This document shows positions 50,730 to 61,359 of a DNA stretch of 64,000 nucleotides, piece after piece. The stretch is from Strongyloides papillosus. Lineage: Eukaryota; Nematoda; Chromadorea; Rhabditida; Strongyloididae. The stretch lies in NCBI GenBank assembly GCA_005656395.1, contig SRSI01000068.1:372001-436000 (forward strand). The letters run 5' to 3'. A model generated the notes under the pieces. The model had not been told where the DNA came from, did not search any database, and saw only the letters and a program-made list of their open reading frames with translations. Each line of letters opens with the position of its first letter. The stretch's first letter is position 1. A program made the position numbers and the translations under genes.

Positions 50730-51678
50730 ATGAAATTAATCAACTATACTTCAATATGGAATTCTTATAACTCAAATTACTTGTTTGCAGCAATAGAATT
50801 AGTATGTCTTTTAATACCATCCTTTGTTCCAAATATATATTTCCTAATAATTGCAATATCTCGAAAAATTTTTAAAGAAAGACCAATTTTACGTTATAGT
50901 GTAATTATTCAAGCTACACAGTATATATGTTCTTCAGTATTATCATTATCAATTACGTTACTTTACTTATTTGCAGTGATTAACAGTTCAAAGATTCATA
51001 TGTTTTCTTGTTCTCTTTTGAGAGCACTTCAACAGTTATTTCTCTTTTCTTTATCAAGTACACCATTGATTTTGGCAATTACCAGAAATTTTTATATTGT
51101 TTTCAGAAAAAAAATAAGTATTGTTTCAGTAATATTTTTGGCGATTTTTTTAAACTTTCCAACAATATGTGTTCTTAACGAATTTTTTTTTAATTCCACG
51201 ATTGTAATTAATCATGAAATTTGTGGGAAGATAATTGAAATAGAAAATATGGTTTTGGCTTTGATAAGTATTCTATGTGCAACAACATATCCCTTTTTAA
51301 GTCTTTTCATAAATATAATAACTTATTTTTCACTAAAAAAACAATACGCAAGAATATCAAGAGATTTAAGATTCAAACAAGAGAAAGATGTTTTGATAAA
51401 TTTATGCATTCAAAGTATAGTTCCACTAGTATCTCAAGCTCCAATGCTTAGTTTGCTTTTATTATCATATATTAGTAAGTTGAAAAATATTGTTTTAATC
51501 ATAACATATGTTGTTAGATCGTTGGAAACATGAATATGTTTTGTGGAGAGTAACTGATTTTGTTTATTACACACATTTTGTCTATGCTGTTTTTTTATCA
51601 ACATATTTTATTAGAGATATTAGAATGTCTATTTTTTCGTGTTTTAAAAAAAATAATACTCAAATATCTTTTATTTAA
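50730..51678 (+). CDS. Seven-transmembrane receptor, nematode chemoreceptor-like
   Basis: Exon 1 (50730-51474) and exon 2 (51518-51678), joined over a 43-nt intron with a GTAAGT donor, give 301 aa. Exon 2 supplies helix 7 (TDFVYYTHFVYAVFLSTYFI) and a short basic tail; without it the receptor would have six helices. Seven hydrophobic segments are spaced as in rhodopsin-like receptors. The third is followed by ITRNFYIVFRKK, in the place of the DRY or NRF-x-P motif. This looks like one of the nematode serpentine families (srx/srsx-like), but the family call is tentative. Size and lack of a long loop are typical of chemosensory receptors. Confidence 0.75.
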
Positions 51679-52261
51679 TCTAGATAATCAATTTAATAAT
51701 TTACTTTAAATAAATGTTTAAAACTGAAATATAATCTTTACTATGCCTCATATTATAAATATAATTTTACAAAATATAAATAATATATAAAGTTTATTGA
51801 CACTAAACGTAAACAATTACGTTTTCCATTCTTTTTAGGTATTAACTAAAACCGTTGTTTACCAAAACAAAATCTCAAAGCGAAAAAATAACGAGATTAA
51901 CTATCTACCAAATATATCGTCCTATGGAAGAAGACCCACAATTCAATTTCATCGTTCACATAAAAAATAGTAATTAAAAACAACTAGTTTCTTCTTAGTA
52001 TTGAATGATTTCAATTTGAATTCATATCATATATTTGTTTATTATCGTCATAATTATTCAATTGTGGGCTATCTTCTTTCGCGACTATATTATTTATAGT
52101 TTGTTAAATGACTATTTTCTTTAAGTTATCTAAATTTAATTTCTATAATTGATTAACTACAACAAAATTGAACATTGACATATCTGTCGATATATATTTA
52201 TTATTAAGACGCCCATTGATTAATTTATTTTTCTATAACCGTATTAAATAATAAAATTGAA
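51679..52261. other. Intergenic between the receptor and snx-17
   Basis: 583 bp of AT-rich DNA; no exon, repeat or RNA gene recognised. Confidence 0.4.
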
Positions 52262-53716
52262 ATGATACATATAACAATTCCAACTACCAGAGTGTGTACT
52301 GAATATAATAATCCTAAAAAAAAATTCCATGTAAGTATAATTTTGATTTTTCGAAACTTCAATTATAAAATTATTTTTTCTTTTATAATAAGTTAATACA
52401 TTTGTTTTTAGTCTTTTGATTTTTACGTTAACGGTGCGTTTCATGCAACTGTGAGATACTCCCATTTATATAGTTTACATGAGAAATTGATTGAAAATTT
52501 TGGTTTTCGACTAAAAACAGCTTTTCCACCGAAAAAATTAAAACATTTTTTGAACACAAAAGAACTAAATGAAAGGCGATGTGAATTAACTAGTTATTTT
52601 CAAGATCTTATTCAAAATCCAGATGTCTCTAAACATTATTTGCTTGAAAGAAATTTCTTAGATTTTCAGGTTAATTCTTTCAATCCCGTATCAGTTAATA
52701 TCGCTGTTGATGTTTATAACTCATTTGGAGATAAAGTTACAGTTAAATGTAATATCAGAGAAGGTTCAAATAATGTTTTGAAATATGCTGTTGAGAAATT
52801 TAAAATTGATTTAACATTAATAAGTCATTTTGCCTTATTCCTCGGTCACGAAAGAAACAAGATCGAAGATAGAACAAATGCTAATGATATCATAATTAAA
52901 CGATGGTTAAAAAATTTCGAAAGTCCATATGTTTCTTTACAGTTGTTAAATCAAAAAACTGCCAAAGAGGGTATATTTTATAAAGTATTTATTAGGAAAG
53001 TTATATGGGATCCAAGCATTGAGGAACAAATAATGTACGATCCCGGTGCTTTGAATGTAATGTATTCACAGGCTGTAACTGAATTCGAAAATAAACGTAT
53101 GCCTGTAAATAAAAAAACTGAAGACAAATTAAACGAGCTTATTAAGGAAGAATCAAAAGTGCAATTCTTGAGATTGTGCCATCTTCAAGGTACATACGGT
53201 TATGAGTGGCTTAACAACGTGAAATGTGATTTTCCTGAACCTAATACGGAATGCCAAATAAAAATGGGAAGAAGGGAAATTATTTTGACATGGAAAAACA
53301 GTGATACTACCGAGAAATCATATACATTTAGAACAACACGTATAAGAGTTTGGCGAATTGTACACAATTTCACTGTTGATAAAGTCCACATATATTCTTT
53401 CAATTTTGAATATCTCTTATCACAAGGTGAATTTATATGGGTTTCAATAGAAACAGATCAAACGATACTATTAAGTTGTTTACTTCAATCAATGAGTATT
53501 GAAATTTTACAAGAATCAAAAAATATGGGGATTTTAATAAATAGCGATAATATTTGTAAAAAATCAGCTAATAATCTTGAACAAATAAAAGAACAAAGTA
53601 TAGGTAGTCAGCTTGAGGAAAATAATGAACAGTACGAAACATTTGAAGATTTATTTGACCATATACAAGAAGGAATTCCCTTACAAAATCGAAATGTCAC
53701 ATCAAGAAATGAATAA
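52262..53716 (+). CDS. snx-17: Sorting nexin 17 (PX-FERM)
   Basis: Exon 1 (52262-52330) and exon 2 (52412-53716), with an 81-nt intron, give 457 aa; human SNX17 is 470. The N-terminal MIHITIPTTR and VNGAFHATVRYSHLYSLHEK start the PX domain. FPPKKLKHFL is the phosphoinositide-binding segment. The FERM-like part carries SPYVSLQLLNQ, VIWDPSIEEQI and VQFLRLCHLQGTYGYEWLNN. The F3 module contains RTTRIRVWRIVHN and FEYLLSQGEFIWVSIETDQ, as in the human RVTRMRCWRV and FEYLMSKDRLQWV. SNX17 sits on PI3P-positive endosomes, binds NPxY tails such as those of LDL-receptor relatives and integrins, and with Retriever recycles them. The acidic C terminus is diverged. Confidence 0.93.
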
Positions 53717-54731
53717 ATCATACATATTTCGTTACGTCATAAATTTGTATATATCAAATAACTCCATTCTAATGAATAATAAACATATTTTCATATCAAA
53801 ATAAATTCCAAAAATAATAATACGTAATAAATGACAAGGTTTCAACAAACTAGAAATAGCATAAAAGAATTATAAAAATTATTAATACAAAAAATAATTA
53901 TGTTAAAAAGATACGAAGGATGTAATATTCTAACTGTTTATTAATAAAAAATTTAATTTTTTTTGTAATTCATCAGTATACTGTTTTCCCAAGACATTCT
54001 TGAGGAAATCAACTTAAGAAGATTAATGTTTTTTGATATAGTATACTAGACCAATTCTACAATTTCTGTTCAAGATTCATTCTGTTTCTAACTACCTTTT
54101 TTTTTAATTCACCAATGGTTTTTCTATGAGAAGACAAAATATTAAAATTTCCATAAAAAATAATGATATGTATTTTATAAAGTTTTAAAATACAATTTAA
54201 ATTTATTCTTGTAATTATATTATCATAAAATATATATAACTGAAAATATTTTGTTTTAATTTATTATTTTTTTACAAGTTATATAATTATATCTTTATGT
54301 AGAATAAGTATCTAAGAAATTTAGTTTGTATGAAAGCCAATATGTTATATTGTAAAAAAACCACGAAACTATATTTATTAACAATATAATAAGTTGAATA
54401 TATTTTATAAGTGAATGAATGTATAGTGAAAATATTCTTAACACACACATAATTAATAATATTAAATAAGCAACCTTGATATACATAATATTGTAATTTC
54501 TTTTTACACATATTGCATTCTCGATGATTTGTCACTTGTAATGTTATGTCTTTATCATTATTTAATAGGTCTAATTCAATCACCTTATATTTGATTGTAC
54601 ACAATAATCTTTACCCTTTTTGACTGTATATAATCAATCTGGCCAACGGAGGAGCCGAATACGTGCGTCGTGCTGAGCTTTTGCTCCGTAGTTCTAATCA
54701 TCGATATTTAAAGTTTATAGGAAAGTCAATC
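53717..54731. promoter_or_regulatory. Intergenic with GC-rich promoter islet before the dehydratase gene
   Basis: About 1 kb of AT-rich DNA ending in a distinctive islet. TATATAA lies at about 54626-54632, then GC-rich sequence at 54641-54695 containing ACGTGCGTCGTGC and an imperfect inverted repeat CGGAG/CTCCG, then the ATG at 54732. The arrangement fits a core promoter and transcription start. The ORFs at 54287-54604 are noise. Confidence 0.4.
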
Positions 54732-55436
54732 ATGAAACCTTTCGAAGTATATTTATTTTTATATAATGGTATCCAAGTTTTGGGGTAAGTTAAGGTTAAA
54801 AATAAAATTAAATAAAAAATCATTTATAGATGGGGTTCAATTCTTCTTAAATCTATAAATTGGCTTGGAACATCAGGAACATACGAGGATTTGTATAAGG
54901 AAAATGTTTTTGCTCTTCAAGTATTCCAGACAGCAGCTATACTTGAGATTATTCATTGTGCCATAGGATTTGTTCGATCTCCAGTTGGAACTACTCTAAT
55001 GCAGGTCTACTCTCGTGTCTTTGTTGTTTGGGGAATTTTATATGCAGTAAAATCATCTCAAGTATCGATTGGAGTTCCAATGCTCATATTTGCTTGGTCT
55101 ATTACAGAAGTAATTAGATATTCATTTTATGCTCTTTCATTAATCAAGACAGTTCCTTATGCTTTAATATGGATGAGATATACATTTTTTATTGTTTTAT
55201 ATCCACTTGGTGCATCTGGAGAGTTATTTACAATGGTTGCTGGACTTAATGAAATTCATGACAAAAAAATATTTACATTAGAAATGCCAAATAGTCTTAA
55301 TTTCTCTTTTAGTTATTGGTGGTACGTAGTTATTTTATGCCTTCTTTACATACCTGGATTCCCAAAAATGTATTTCTACATGTTTGGACAAAGAAAAAAA
55401 GTACTAAAAGTAGACACAACAAAAAAAACAAAATAA
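54732..55436 (+). CDS. hpo-8: Very-long-chain 3-hydroxyacyl-CoA dehydratase
   Basis: Two exons (54732-54784, 54830-55436; 45-nt intron) give 219 aa, like yeast Phs1 (217). This ER enzyme performs the third step of fatty-acid elongation, removing water from 3-hydroxyacyl-CoA. The family start YLFLYNGIQVLGWGSILL, the mid block LEIIHCAIGFVRS and the ITEVIRYSFYAL segment are present. The catalytic Tyr and Glu sit in LYPLGASGEL. Six membrane helices are visible. The C terminus KKTK is a dilysine KKXX ER-retrieval signal. It converges on smg-4 with 70 bp between stop codons. The upstream islet suggests its own promoter. The worm symbol follows orthology of the family. Confidence 0.93.
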
Positions 55437-55506
55437 TTACCTTAATAGAATTAAATATTTTTAAACAAGTTTTTTTTAATATAAAGTGTATTCTTATTAA
55501 CATGTT

Positions 55507-56695
55507 TTAGTTACTTTCAAATATTCTTTTAGCAACCATTCCTGGTACATATCCATGTCTTTTTGGTTTTCCTGAATTGTTATCATCTTCTGTTCCGCAA
55601 GAATCATTTTTTTGTTTTTCTCGAACATCATTTTCCTTCTTTCTCGAAGCAATAGTCATTGTTGACGAATCATCCTCATCATCTTTTCCATTGCCTTTAG
55701 ATCTTTTCTTTTTGTCAAGTACTTTATCTTTTCTACTTTTTTTATTTTTGTCTCTCTTTTCCCCAGCCTCTGTAATCTTATCATTAGTCTTTTTATCTCT
55801 AATATCAACAGTTTTTGAAGTAATAATTATTCCACTATCCGTGTTTCTTTTTGCTAATATTATACCTGGTGACCTGTTTCCTAACTTAGATTCAACTCTA
55901 ATACCTGGAGAATTAATACTTGACCCCTCACTTGATCTATACTGTGAATTAATTATAACAATTGGACTACCACCTAAGTCACTTGGTTTTACTTTTTCTT
56001 TTTTCGTTGATCTTAAAAGTTTCTTTTCCTGTTTTTTTTCTTTCCTCTCCTGGATTCTCCTTTCTCTCTCTTTTTTGTCTTTGGGAATTTTCATTCCACC
56101 ACGTTCCTCTTTTGTTAAGTATATAACACCAACCTCTTTTGTTAATGGTGTTTCTCTTAGGTCCCCAAAGATTCTTCTAGTTTCTTGTTCCTCTATTTCT
56201 TGAAGCATTTTCGAGAAATCAGGTACGAAAGTTTGTTTGTCCTCTTCATTGAAATAATCAATGTAAACCTTACTTTCTTTGAGTTTTTGGGTAAGTCCTG
56301 AAGGGGTATCTTTTGTTGGTGGTATTCTTTTAAAGGCATTTCTTTCGTTTGTAGCAATTTCTATTGATATATTAGTAGAAACCCCATTTGATGCTTTTAT
56401 TGGCTTTCCATCAAATTTTTTAGCAAACTCCATTGCCATTTCGTTGTTTTTAAACGAGGCAGAACAATAAGAAAATGCATCAGTACTCAACTTAAATTCA
56501 TCAGAAGAATAAAATTGATATGTTCCAGGGTTTAGGTAACCTTTAAAATGGGCTACCAACTCTTCTTCAGTAATGCTTGGTGGTAAATGTCTAATTGATA
56601 TCTAAAGACAGTTACATTTATCTAATGAAAAAAATTACCTTAACAGCACGTAATGAAGAACCTCTCTTTACGGATCCCTTGTATTTTCGTGTCAT
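55507..56695 (-). CDS. smg-4: UPF3-family nonsense-mediated decay factor
   Basis: Exon 1 (56695-56639) encodes MTRKYKGSVKRGSSLRAVK. After a 37-nt intron, exon 2 (56601-55507) begins ISIRHLPPSITEEELVAHFK, giving 383 aa. The Smg4/UPF3 domain, an RNP-type fold that binds UPF2, is recognisable from the LPP-x-TEEEL start, the FYSSD stretch, AFSYCSASFKNNEMAMEFAK and FDGKPI. The second half is a Lys/Glu-rich, probably helical or disordered tail. It ends KPKRHGYVPGMVAKRIFESN, in the position where UPF3B carries its exon-junction-complex-binding peptide. It starts head-to-head with the orphan at 56926, only 230 bp apart, so the two share a promoter region. Confidence 0.9.
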
Positions 56696-56925
56696 TTTTT
56701 TTGTAATTATTTATCCAAAATACAATTAATGCATTACTCTTCAAGTATTTCTTCTTTTTTTTATTTGTAAATCTGTTCAAGATGATTTTGGGAAAATGTA
56801 TGAAATATACTATTAAATGTTACAATTTGAATATAACATGGAATACGTAATAAGAGATTTTTTACATTTGTTGTCGATATTGGTTGTTTTAACCATTTCG
56901 GTCATTTTTCTGCCTTTTATGACAA

Positions 56926-57504
56926 ATGGAGTATTCAGACATTGACACATTTTCGGGATTAGATGATTTTTCCAACATTCCTGGTAACTTTAATGATGAT
57001 CTTACATCTTACGTTGAATCAGTGACGTCGTGTGATGAATTTTCCAACCAGAAAGAGATAATCAATAACAATTCAGATGGTTCAATTGGTGATCGTCATT
57101 TTTGTATGGAATGCAGAGAAAGACTAGCCTATAGATATGTTTTAAGAGAAAAGTGTGCTGAGGAATTAAAAGAATGGCTTGTTCACCATAATGATATTAT
57201 CGACTCTTGGGAATCGACACATAAAGGAAATAGAAGATATCCTCTAAATAAGTATGAAGATGATTTCTATGAACTTGAATTGAAAGAAAAAATAGCATGT
57301 GGTTATGCTGATAGAGCCTGGGAGGAATGGAAACATTGCTTTGTTGATAATGACTATAGAGAATGGGGAATTGATGTTCCGAATAATTTTTATAATGAAG
57401 GTGATCCAGAATTTGTTCAAGTTTTCGGTGGTGACAATTTCCGATTTAAGGAAAATAGAGAAAGTATAGAAACGTGGATTACAAGTGCTCTTAAAATACT
57501 GTAA
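56926..57504 (+). CDS. Hypothetical protein with CxxC and Trp-rich C-terminal region
   Basis: 192 aa, single exon. The first 58 residues are acidic and Ser/Asn-rich. A CMEC pair at 60-63 and a further Cys at 76 follow, then a Trp/Glu-rich helical-looking region (LKEWLVHHNDIIDSWESTHK; YADRAWEEWKHCFVDNDYRE) to the end. I know no family with this arrangement. Balanced composition, ATG context and length argue for a real gene rather than a chance ORF. It shares a 230-bp divergent promoter with smg-4, which does not by itself imply shared function. Confidence 0.65.
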   Translation: MEYSDIDTFSGLDDFSNIPGNFNDDLTSYVESVTSCDEFSNQKEIINNNSDGSIGDRHFCMECRERLAYRYVLREKCAEELKEWLVHHNDIIDSWESTHKGNRRYPLNKYEDDFYELELKEKIACGYADRAWEEWKHCFVDNDYREWGIDVPNNFYNEGDPEFVQVFGGDNFRFKENRESIETWITSALKIL

Positions 57505-57822
57505 TTTCAACATCAATAATTTTTTATGCATATAATATTTGAATTAATCTTTACATACTATTTTCAATAAATTCATCGTTATTTAATTTATGTTTGTTTT
57601 TAAATCACGGGAAATATTTTTTCTCGAAATGAAAATTTATAATTTTTGTATCATTTCATTGAATTTTTTGCAATAAGTGGGAAAATAAAGGATTATTTTT
57701 GTATGGATTTTAAATTGTAAAAGCTTTATTAAATCAACAATATAAAAGAGATAAGGTTATGAAAAAAGTAACTACATAAATTATTAACTTATTAATTTCA
57801 AATTATGCTTCACTTTTTTTAA
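57505..57822. other. Convergent 3' region of the orphan and the warthog gene
   Basis: 318 bp of AT-rich sequence between two stop codons. An AATAAA near 57565 suits the rightward gene. Nothing else seen. Confidence 0.4.
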
Positions 57823-59567
57823 TTAATAAGAAAAGATTTCTTTTGGCATAACGGTATTCATCATTTGGATTGCTAATTCTAAACCATATGGAAGGTCAAC
57901 AGTGTTAGATTCATCCTTTCTACTTATTAAATTTGGTATAAAATCGGCAAAATACTTGAATGATTGGTAGAAACTACTTCTCATAACATTGTTGTGGATA
58001 ATATTTTCACATGAAGCAAGGATACCTTCAACAACAATATCTCCTGTTCCTGTCATTGGAGCGTATATTCCAACTTCAGTTACAGTATCAATTGCAGTGA
58101 CTTCTTTCTTTGAAACGGTATTCTTATCAGTTGATATAACATAAAGACAATCACCGACATTAACATCTTTAGCATAGACTGCTTTCTTTTCTACATCATC
58201 AACTCTTAATGATTCTTCATTTCTGTCAGATGTGCATTCTGTTTTGTAGATGTAATGGTATGCTGTAATTTTTAATTCTTTACCATCGTCTAATGAAATC
58301 TTAATAAATTCAGCTTCTTGGTTATCATCTTTGTGAATCCATTCGGTTACTTGTGAATAAACTATGTCAGTCTTATTTCTTGACAATACCCAATCTTTTC
58401 CTACTTCTAATTCTGAAATTGGTTTCAAGTTACCATCAATTGTTTGGACGAGAGTATCAGCAGAGAAACAGAAGAATGATGGACACCATGATCCTCCTGC
58501 TCCACCACCTCCTGAATAACTTGTTACAGGATAGTATTGTGATTGAACTGGGGCTGGTAATTGTTGGATTGGAGCTCCTTGTGTTTGTACTGTTCTTGGA
58601 ACATATGCGCTATTTTGGAATTCTGTTGGAACTGATTGTGATCTAACTGTATCTACGGAATCTAAAATTTCATTATTTCTAATTCCAACATTGTCTTGGC
58701 TTGCTAATTCTCTAGCAATAAGTTCAGCAGCGCGACTTGATTCTTCTGTGTTTACACCTATTCCTCTATTGGCAACGAAAGTTGGAGCTTGGAATGCAAC
58801 GCTTTTATCTTCCATTTTTTGTTCTTTCATTTTTCCATGTACTTTTTCAACGAATTTTTCATCAAATTCCTTCAAAACACTTTTGTCAACTTTAATTGAT
58901 AACTCATCTGGTAAAGGTAAACAACTTATTCTTCTAATTGAAACATCATAGTATACAGAACCATTTTCACTTGTATGTTTAAGAATATCTTTTATGTAAT
59001 CAAATGCATATTGGCGTTTTCCAGAAAAGACCTCTCCACCAATAACAATTTGTCCAACATTGACAACAGCAACACCACGATCTTCAGATTCTTTTAATTC
59101 TTCATAACTACAACATTGAATAGCCAATGGAAGGTCTGTGTAATTTGATGATGGTGCTATACCTCCAACCCATTCATCTTCACCAGGACAGCTTTCAGAT
59201 TCAAAAGTTTTTGAACATTTTGCTTGTTTTGGTTTAAAGAATTTGGCATCATCCTCACTAATAACTCTACGGAAATCTTCTGATTGTTTACGTAAGAAAC
59301 CATCTGCTTTTTTGTGGATGCGATAGAATTGTGCATCATTTGTTAATGGGGTTCCATCGGAATCCCAACCAAAACATGATGGACGGGCACAACCTAATAC
59401 TGGTTGTCCATTTGGAAGAATCTAATATCAAAATATTTGAAATTACTTTATAATTTACTCACCTCAAATGAGAATGGAATAGAACTTTCTCCACAAAAAC
59501 TAGAAAGTGTTAATTTGTGCGTGGTAATAAATATAGCTAGCAAAAGGCAAATATAATTACTAAACAT
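57823..59567 (-). CDS. Warthog (hedgehog-related) protein with Hint domain
   Basis: Exon 1 (59567-59463) and exon 2 (59421-57823), with a 41-nt intron, give 567 aa. A signal peptide (SNYICLLLAIFITTHKL) leads into the Wart domain, with the family hallmark FCGESSIPFSFEILPNGQPV followed by LGCARPSCFGW. A Gln/Pro/Gly-rich linker follows. The Hint autoprocessing domain starts at Cys353 in FFCFSADTLVQT and keeps the TxxH motif (TAYHY, His at about 424) and the end segment GIYAPMTGTGDIVVEGILAS. In hedgehogs this module cleaves itself and adds sterol; here the residue before the catalytic Cys is Phe rather than Gly. Warthogs are secreted by nematode epidermis and support cuticle and moulting. Which WRT number applies is not resolved. 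Confidence 0.93.
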
Positions 59568-60590
59568 TTTTATAACTACAATAACTTAATTAGAATTATT
59601 TTATATATATTAACTTTTTTCTTAATTTGTATAAACCAAATACCGTCAAGATTGGATGATATAATGAATATTTAATTTTCTCTTTTATAGTATCAAATAA
59701 TAGGTTTTCCAACCCTTTGCTTAACTTTAACATTTATTACCTTAGGGGTTTTCTTTTTCAGAATAGCGAAATTACAATATCAATTTTCCTTTTATAAAAA
59801 GATTGTTTCATTGTACATAAATGATGTGATATCATTTTAACAATGAGATTTTCTAATTTATCCGTTACTTGTAAGATATTGTGTCAACGTTTTTAATTTA
59901 ATAACTTTCTGCTAACAAAAGTAATTTAATTTCATTTGATATTCTACTGACCTAATATTCTAATTTAGTTAAGGTAAGCAATTATCAATGTGAAAAAAAT
60001 ATAGTGTTTTAGTTTATATCGACTATATAATATCTAATAAGATATTCTAATTTTCCATATGTACTTAAGATCACTTTTTATAGATATAAATCTTAATACA
60101 TATAACTAAACTTAAAATTTAAAACATTGAGTTTTTATTATTGTGTTTTGAATGAAGACTATTATTTGAAAATGTAATATTTATCAAATTATGCTATAAA
60201 TCTTATAAAATCACTAAATGTAAAATATTGAGAGATAAATATTTGCACTTCTTCCAATTATCATTACTATGAAAAAGATAAGATAGATAATGTCTTACTC
60301 CCGAAACAATGTAATCTGATTTCCAAATATGTCAATTGACAAACCCAAAATAAAATTAATTACGTTAAATCTTTATCTGTACACATATTAAAAGTTGGTA
60401 ATTTTTCATTAACAGTATTTAGAACAAATAGATTATTTTTTATTGACCTGTATTAGTACAATTTTATTTAAACGCATATCATTGCCAATTTTTCCATGTC
60501 AACATAACAAATATATTTATAACAATCCGTAAATAAGAAATATTTAAACTATTTACAAAACCCAATTTTTATTACAGCTAAACTATTACT
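59568..60590. promoter_or_regulatory. Divergent intergenic region with a GATA cluster
   Basis: 1 kb between the warthog and DB-module start codons. Three overlapping GATA sites (AAGATAAGATAGATAATG, 60275-60292) lie about 300 bp before the DB gene and 700 bp before the warthog gene. An ATTACAG acceptor ends at 60577, 13 bases before the DB ATG. GATA factors drive many epidermal and intestinal nematode genes, so a regulatory role is plausible but untested. Confidence 0.45.
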
Positions 60591-61104
60591 ATGAAATTTA
60601 TAGTTATTCTCCTATTAACTATTGCAACAACATTCTCCTTAGCAAAAACGGAATGTGGAACCATAGAAAGTGACTATGCTCCATGTATAGAAAAAGAGAA
60701 AGCAGATCGCTTATTTCAAAATTGCTGTAAAATGTATGCACCAGAAGGATGTTTACCGTTATGTGAATATATAACAGATGAATTTACATCAAGATCATTA
60801 GTAAGATTCCCGATTTCATTACATTTACATTATATTTTAGATAATTGAAGTTCTTAAATCAAAAAAATGCAGCCTTAAACATATATCTACTGTTCTATTT
60901 TGTGCTTCACAAAATCAAGATAACAGAAAATGTTGTGAACATCTTAAACTTGGTGATCCAACATTAGGTGTAGGTAAGAGATGTCTTCGTTTCTGTGATC
61001 CATCTGGAGAAGGTATTGGAGCATTAAGTAAATCCGACTTAACATGTATCTACAATTTCAATATCCCTCTTTATTGTGGAATGTCAAGCATTAAGGAATA
61101 TTAA
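60591..61104 (+). CDS. Secreted DB-module protein
   Basis: Two exons (60591-60800, 60841-61104; 40-nt intron) give 157 aa. An 18-residue signal peptide (KFIVILLLTIATTFSLA) is followed by a single DB module, a nematode-specific cysteine-rich domain. The first half has NCCKMYAPEGCLPLCEY; the second has FCASQNQDNRKCCEHLKLGD and CLRFCDPSGEG. The paired CC motifs and FCDPSG are the family marks. The ligand and role of DB modules are not well known; proteins of this type are secreted and often epidermal. AATAAA at 61136-61141 is a good poly(A) signal. Confidence 0.85.
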
Positions 61105-61359
61105 CTTAAATTTAATTTTTTTAATTTACTTTTTTAATAAATTCTTGTTTAATAAAAAAAAATTAACATTTCTGATGTATTGAAATAATCAATTTCCAAA
61201 CTATAATCTTTTCATTAGATAACAAAAACCAACTTGTTACATTATCACATACAACTCAATTAATTGAGCTGCGGCCGAGACCGCGCTTTCTCACTTATAG
61301 ACAATACTTAATAATTGTTTTTAAAACTTTTGAATAGATCTTATTTATTACTTCTAGAG
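61105..61359. promoter_or_regulatory. Short intergenic region with GC-rich hairpin before ctf-18
   Basis: 255 bp. AGC-t-GCGG and CCGCGCT (61267-61287) form a 7-bp GC-rich stem with one bulge and a CCGAGA loop, about 75 bp before the ctf-18 ATG. A TTACTTCTAG acceptor ends at 61357, two bases before that ATG. Confidence 0.4.

Noticed and set aside
53613..53804. 63-codon ORF at the end of snx-17
   Set aside because: Overlaps the snx-17 C-terminal coding sequence in another frame and continues into 3' flank; shadow.
54287..54604. 105-codon minus-strand ORF
   Set aside because: Tyr/Ile/Phe-rich noise in an AT-rich intergenic region; no homology sense.
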